A stretch of 64,000 bases of DNA from Rossellomorea sp. BNER. GTDB lineage: Bacteria > Bacillota > Bacilli > Bacillales > Bacillaceae_B. Below are positions 60,048 to 64,000 of this stretch, in pieces. The translations under genes and the position numbers were made by a program. Below the pieces are notes generated by a model. That model saw nothing but the letters and a program-made list of their open reading frames with translations, was not told where the DNA came from and did no database searches. The number at the start of each line of letters is the position of its first letter. Within the stretch, counting starts at the first letter, position 1. Location of the stretch: contig JANAVG010000001.1 of the NCBI GenBank assembly GCA_024213275.1, positions 174,935 to 238,934 on the forward strand. The letters are read 5' to 3'.

Positions 60048-61286
60048 TTAGCTTTTGTTAACGAATCTACTTGCATATTTTAATGCTTTCTCATTATTTC
60101 CTTGGTCTAAATAGTGCTGAAACATCGATTTTTCATAGGTAAGTAATTGTTGATATTTCCCGCTTTCTTCTAGTAAAGGGATAATTTTTTCTTCAATAAA
60201 CTCAAAATATAACTCTTTTTTACTTTTTTGTAATAAACTGAGCATTTGGAAGAACAGTAAACTGCTTTGATCTTGTATAGTTTCTGCATTTTTCCTCCCC
60301 AGCTCTATTAAATCGGCTAGCTTCGCATCTTCACCATTATTTTCAAGTTGAAGACAGCAATAGACATATCCGATTAAATTATTTAAATAATTATGTGTCT
60401 TGGTTTCAGGCTCCAATAGCTCCAATGTCTTTTTATAGTACACTGTAGCCCTATTATAATCTCCGGCAAAGGAATACTCATAAGCTAAGTTACTTAATAA
60501 AACGGCCTTTTTGGGTGTCTCATTTATCATATCGCATTGTATGATAAGTTTATTGTACCTGCCTACAAGATCCTCAAAATCCCAGAACTCATTTCTTCCT
60601 TCACTTATTAATTTGACAGTTTCTGCATCAATGACTCTTTTAAAGTTATTCGTTTTTCTAAAAAAATCAAGAGCTAATTCACTATAATGATAGGCCTTCA
60701 CTTTAAATTGAAGATTTAGATAAGCGATTGCGATTTGGTAATAAAACTCATTATTTAAATACTCTTTTTCGTTAATTTGAAGAAGGTATTCTAGTGCTTT
60801 TTTGAATCGTCCTTTAATAATCTCTGTCATTCCTAAAATATGGTGAAGTAAATGAAGTTCATAAGATCCTAATTCTTTACGTTGATGATTCATTTCACTC
60901 AATCGTCTTTCCGCTTGCTTTAAGTCTCCTTTTAGAAGATAGTATCTTGCCTGTAATAAAAAATATTTATTTTGTATCGGGTGGATCAAAAATAGAGAGT
61001 TTTTCTCAATGGCTTCCTTTAAGCGTTCCACTTCACTCTCTTGCTGCATTACCATACTGTCATGCCATTCGTCGAGTAACCGCTCATATTTCTGTAGCGA
61101 TTGCAGCTCACTTTCAAGATTAATCCCTAATCTTCTGCTCAATAAATCCATAATTTCAGAAGAGTATTGGGTAATACCACGCTCAATTTTGCTTACATGT
61201 GAAACAGAGCAAATTCCTTTTCCGAGTTCTTCTTGTGTCAGTTCATTTTTTTCCCTATAAAATTTAACGAGTGTTCCTAGACTCAT
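60048..61286 (-). CDS. HTH-TPR regulator (RNPP/NprR-like)
   Basis: A 412-residue protein. An XRE-type HTH (about 1-58, LVKFYREKNELTQEELGKGICSVSHVSKIERG) is followed by about 340 residues of TPR-like helical repeats. This is the architecture of the RNPP peptide-responsive regulators (NprR, PlcR, Rap). ATG 61286 follows TAGGAGTG; a longer frame lacks a site. NprR-type genes are usually followed by a small pro-peptide gene. The only candidate here is the leader frame at 59702, about 230 bp downstream. Confidence 0.85.
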   Translation of the reverse strand: MSLGTLVKFYREKNELTQEELGKGICSVSHVSKIERGITQYSSEIMDLLSRRLGINLESELQSLQKYERLLDEWHDSMVMQQESEVERLKEAIEKNSLFLIHPIQNKYFLLQARYYLLKGDLKQAERRLSEMNHQRKELGSYELHLLHHILGMTEIIKGRFKKALEYLLQINEKEYLNNEFYYQIAIAYLNLQFKVKAYHYSELALDFFRKTNNFKRVIDAETVKLISEGRNEFWDFEDLVGRYNKLIIQCDMINETPKKAVLLSNLAYEYSFAGDYNRATVYYKKTLELLEPETKTHNYLNNLIGYVYCCLQLENNGEDAKLADLIELGRKNAETIQDQSSLLFFQMLSLLQKSKKELYFEFIEEKIIPLLEESGKYQQLLTYEKSMFQHYLDQGNNEKALKYASRFVNKS

Positions 61287-61451
61287 CGTATTCACTCCTA
61301 GCTGTATCAACTATTAGAATTCAGCTTTGTACTTTTTATTATCATATCTTTTATTCATATGGAGAAAAAGTGTTTATTGAATACTTTTATTTGTTTGATA
61401 GGAATAAGAACGATTATCAGCGTGTATGCTTGAAAGATACTACAACAAAGA

Positions 61452-61484
61452 AAGGTAGCCCCTTTTGGTCTACCTTTCTTTGTT
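61452..61484. terminator. Terminator near the subtilase 3' end
   Basis: AAAGGTAG, loop, CTACCTTT followed by CTTTGTT. 61287-61451 otherwise has only the presumed promoter of the HTH-TPR gene. Confidence 0.65.
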
Positions 61485-61524
61485 ATATTTGTGTTAAATC
61501 TTGACGGTGATGAAAAGAAAACCT

Positions 61525-64000
61525 TTAAGGCGTGATTCCTAGATCCTTTTTAATTGTGTCGATGGTCTTGCCGTTTGATTCTGATTGAGGATCAGGTGTA
61601 TCAAGAACAAAATCATTTTCTGTTAAATAATACTTCTCAAGGTGTTTAAAGTCTTTTTCATCTGTTGTACCGTCAAAATTGATATCGGAATTTCGATAGT
61701 CTGTTTCCCAATGCTGTTGGAGTAAAATAGCATCGTGGATATCAACCGTATTATCCTTGTTAATATCCCCTGGTTTTGAGATAGCCGTAATATAGTTAAT
61801 ATACTCGCCTATATCGATACCATTCTCCTCATGCCCTACGTATAATGGGGTATACGTTGTATAGTGACCTGGGACATTAATGATCACAGTATACTCATTT
61901 ACTGATATAGGGAGTTTACCCATGTCAATTACACCATCTTTTCCAACCGAAGCAGGATATATCTTCCCATCCGAACCTTTTAATTGAACTGTAGCCCCAA
62001 CTGTTGTGTAATCGATGCTCTTGTCAAAGCGACCATCTTCTGTAGCTAGTCCTTCTGCCCCTAAATAGCCTGCGTTGATTTTAGAGAATGCAGGATAAAT
62101 AGGATGTAATCCCATTTTCGTTGTGATCCAAGCTCCATCATTGACTTTCATCGCACTGTTACTGAACAATGGTGAATACACATTTCTAAACTCATTTGCA
62201 TTCGTATTCGCTACTATTTTAAATAAAGCAACATCTCCAGATACTCCATCGCCTGGTATTTTAATATTGATTACCGATTTTGTTGTCCCTGGTGTAGTAG
62301 TCGTTTCTATTAATTCTGACCCTTCTGGCAATCCCTCTGCAATTTGGAAATCAATTGAATCATCAAAAAATTTGTTTTGATAATAGAAAGTCATCGAAAA
62401 ATCATGAGCCTTTGCTAAATTATGCGCATAGAACGTATAAGTGATCTTGTCTCCCATTTGATATGATTCTTTATCTGGTTTCGCATACACAAATTGTGAG
62501 CCCTCTTTAACATAATAGACAACCTTTGGAACGGCTGTATTTCCGGCAAAATCGGCTCCAAGGTATTGCATTTGCATAATGGATGATGTAGAAACATTTA
62601 GTTCTTTTGAAAACTTGCCATTTTCATCCACCTCTATACTAAGATTTGGGCCTTGTGGACCGTACCACAATTTATTACTGGCTTGAGAAAGCGGTATGTG
62701 CGCCTCTTTTGTTTTATTAATTTCGTTATCCAGCAGGGTTCCGGATAATGTTACCGTTTTTTGATCTGCTGGCAACTCAACAAATGGAGAATCACCTGTC
62801 GGAATAGCATTGGTTTCATCAAATACAAGCGAAGGTGCATTATTATCTAAGCTAATGGTTGACGATTTTGCGTATTGTTTTCCATCTTTCGTTGTTCCGA
62901 TCATTTTGACTTCATAGATTCCATCTGAAACCTTCTTTTTTGTATAGCTAATCGGCTTTTTATCACTTCCTGTAAATGGATAATAATAGCCTGCGAAACC
63001 ATCATCAAGATAATAATCGTAATCGATGGCTGCTCCAGTTGCGTCAACCCCTAAAATCCACCCTAACTCTTCTTTTGTCTCCGGATCCACCAATACCCAA
63101 TCAAGTCTTTCCATTGGAGAATTTAATTTGAAATCGAGATCTGTCGCTTTTCTGCTGTAAGGATTTATCACACGATTTGTCGAAATACTCGGTGTATAGA
63201 CTTTAAAGTAGCCTATTCCTTCTTCTACAACTTTCGCTCCAAATGGAATACGATAGCTATCTTTCGGATCCTTTTTATTTTCAAAGTGAATATACCCTTC
63301 ATAAGTACCTTTCTTGGCTGTTTTTGGGATTGTAAGGAGAGCATTGAAACGTTCTTCTTTGTTCTTTTTCACTTTAATAGACTTAGGAACATTTAGTTTT
63401 ACACCATTTTTCTTTGCATCTAAAGATCCAGATGCTGATGCTCCAACATTATACTCTACCGAAACATTGTATTTTTTGTTTTCTTTACTAGTATTTGAGA
63501 TTGAAAGATTTGTCGTTTTAATAATATTTTCATTATCCATCGGTATGAAGCCATAGCTTAGTCCACCGGTTTGTTCTGGAATAATGGTTTCCTCGCCATT
63601 TTCAATATATGGTGTTTCATCAAGAACGGAAATGATCGTGTCAGAATGGATGGCTTGCATCGGATCGACTCGACCAGCTCCTACTTCATATACGCTATAT
63701 TGATTTTTTAACGGATCAGCCGTATTCATTAAAACTGATTTAATCTCACTCGGTGTATAGTCCGGATGTGCTTGAAGCAGCAATGCGGCAATTCCAGCCA
63801 CTTGCGGCGAAGCCATCGATGTTCCTGATAATCGTTGGTAGGCATTAGAATAGTCCGATTGGTCTTCTTTATTTTGTATATAGGATGGAACTGTTGAGAG
63901 AATATTGACACCGGGTGCTGTCACCTCTGGCTTAATATCATACAATGTTCCCGAAGGTCCTTTTGAACTGAAATAAGCAAGCTCATCCCCACTAATTTCC
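61525..64000 (-). CDS. Secreted S8 subtilase with cohesin-like and dockerin-like domains (5' end beyond window)
   Basis: Open to the window edge, so the signal peptide, propeptide and most of the protease domain are missing. The visible part begins ISGDELAYFSSKGPS, typical of a PA-inserted Vpr-type subtilase. The catalytic Ser is in LSGTSMASPQVAGIAALLLQ. About 600 residues of beta-sandwich domains follow. One resembles a cohesin (YAKPDKESYQMGDKITYTFYAH...DFSMTFYY...VALFKIVA). The C-terminus has two EF-hand/dockerin-like loops (GDINKDNTVDIHDAILLQQHW and SDINFDGTTDEKDFKHLEKY). Extracellular protein degradation is the likely role. Confidence 0.88.
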   Translation of the reverse strand, partial: EISGDELAYFSSKGPSGTLYDIKPEVTAPGVNILSTVPSYIQNKEDQSDYSNAYQRLSGTSMASPQVAGIAALLLQAHPDYTPSEIKSVLMNTADPLKNQYSVYEVGAGRVDPMQAIHSDTIISVLDETPYIENGEETIIPEQTGGLSYGFIPMDNENIIKTTNLSISNTSKENKKYNVSVEYNVGASASGSLDAKKNGVKLNVPKSIKVKKNKEERFNALLTIPKTAKKGTYEGYIHFENKKDPKDSYRIPFGAKVVEEGIGYFKVYTPSISTNRVINPYSRKATDLDFKLNSPMERLDWVLVDPETKEELGWILGVDATGAAIDYDYYLDDGFAGYYYPFTGSDKKPISYTKKKVSDGIYEVKMIGTTKDGKQYAKSSTISLDNNAPSLVFDETNAIPTGDSPFVELPADQKTVTLSGTLLDNEINKTKEAHIPLSQASNKLWYGPQGPNLSIEVDENGKFSKELNVSTSSIMQMQYLGADFAGNTAVPKVVYYVKEGSQFVYAKPDKESYQMGDKITYTFYAHNLAKAHDFSMTFYYQNKFFDDSIDFQIAEGLPEGSELIETTTTPGTTKSVINIKIPGDGVSGDVALFKIVANTNANEFRNVYSPLFSNSAMKVNDGAWITTKMGLHPIYPAFSKINAGYLGAEGLATEDGRFDKSIDYTTVGATVQLKGSDGKIYPASVGKDGVIDMGKLPISVNEYTVIINVPGHYTTYTPLYVGHEENGIDIGEYINYITAISKPGDINKDNTVDIHDAILLQQHWETDYRNSDINFDGTTDEKDFKHLEKYYLTENDFVLDTPDPQSESNGKTIDTIKKDLGITP

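Noticed and set aside
1-64000. tRNA, rRNA or replication-origin features
   Set aside because: No cloverleaf, rRNA segment or DnaA-box cluster was seen by eye on either strand. A dedicated scan could still find a single tRNA.

Overview
The window is A+T-rich Firmicute DNA from a spore-forming Bacillaceae, probably Bacillus sensu lato (for example the Neobacillus/Bacillus niacini-type genera). The evidence is AGGAGG-type ribosome sites, an H-type small acid-soluble spore protein, Spo0M, DUF1128/YfkK, YfkM, FbpB, YflJ, MreBH, a bacterial nitric oxide synthase, LytST, a yybP-ykoY riboswitch, and FapR-, CcpA- and NsrR-type sites. It reads as an ordinary chromosomal stretch. I see no rRNA, tRNA, CRISPR array, prophage or intact insertion sequence, but it is rich in small intergenic repeats.

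Layout. 0-8 kb: lytST (minus), an Arg/Asp-rich small protein, then a two-component system with a bacitracin/lantibiotic-type ABC exporter. 7.7-12.5 kb: a virginiamycin B lyase with its catalytic residues, DUF4259, a LysE exporter, a CBO0543-type membrane pair, a decayed gene and spo0M. 13-17.8 kb: a PASTA penicillin-binding protein, an ArsB/NhaD-type permease, fabZ with a FapR operator, and sspH. 18.4-19.3 kb: a Fur-box-like promoter, a Mn(II) riboswitch, two terminators, an fbpB-like gene and a half-length spo0M-like gene. 19.4-24 kb: a frameshifted nucleotidyltransferase, DUF2834, yihY, a YtxH protein, yfkK, yfkM and a second fbpB. 24.4-31.7 kb: a four-PAS kinase, an HTH-PfkB kinase, an AGCS symporter and motAB. 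32-40 kb: a malX/malY-type PTS cluster with an RpiR regulator, then a CitM-type transporter with its kinase and regulator. 40-46.7 kb: DUF1992, hmp/nsrR, a NERD pseudogene, an M29 aminopeptidase, yflJ and an acyl-CoA thioesterase. 46.8-52.4 kb: a PBP2, two orphan peptide-type permeases and mreBH. 52.9-57.3 kb: a cupin protein, SRPBCC and WYL proteins, and nos. 57.6-61.3 kb: an ABC-F ATPase behind an attenuator leader, and an HTH-TPR (RNPP-like) regulator. 61.5-64 kb: a secreted subtilase cut by the window edge.

How the genes work together. Nos makes NO, Hmp removes it and NsrR senses it. Vgb, the ABC-F protein and the BcrAB-like exporter look like an intrinsic antibiotic-response set. The cit and mal clusters carry CcpA (cre) sites.

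Most unusual observations. (1) At least seven intergenic loci carry arrays of a short motif repeated every 21 bp, with a different motif at each locus but a similar TCGACA terminal block. (2) A joint Fur-like/Mn-riboswitch control region precedes an fbpB-like gene and a one-domain Spo0M. (3) An attenuator of leader peptide, antiterminator and two terminators precedes the ABC-F gene. (4) Three copies of a ~165-bp MITE-like element with 30-bp terminal inverted repeats are present, one ending about 15 bp from the start of a two-component operon.
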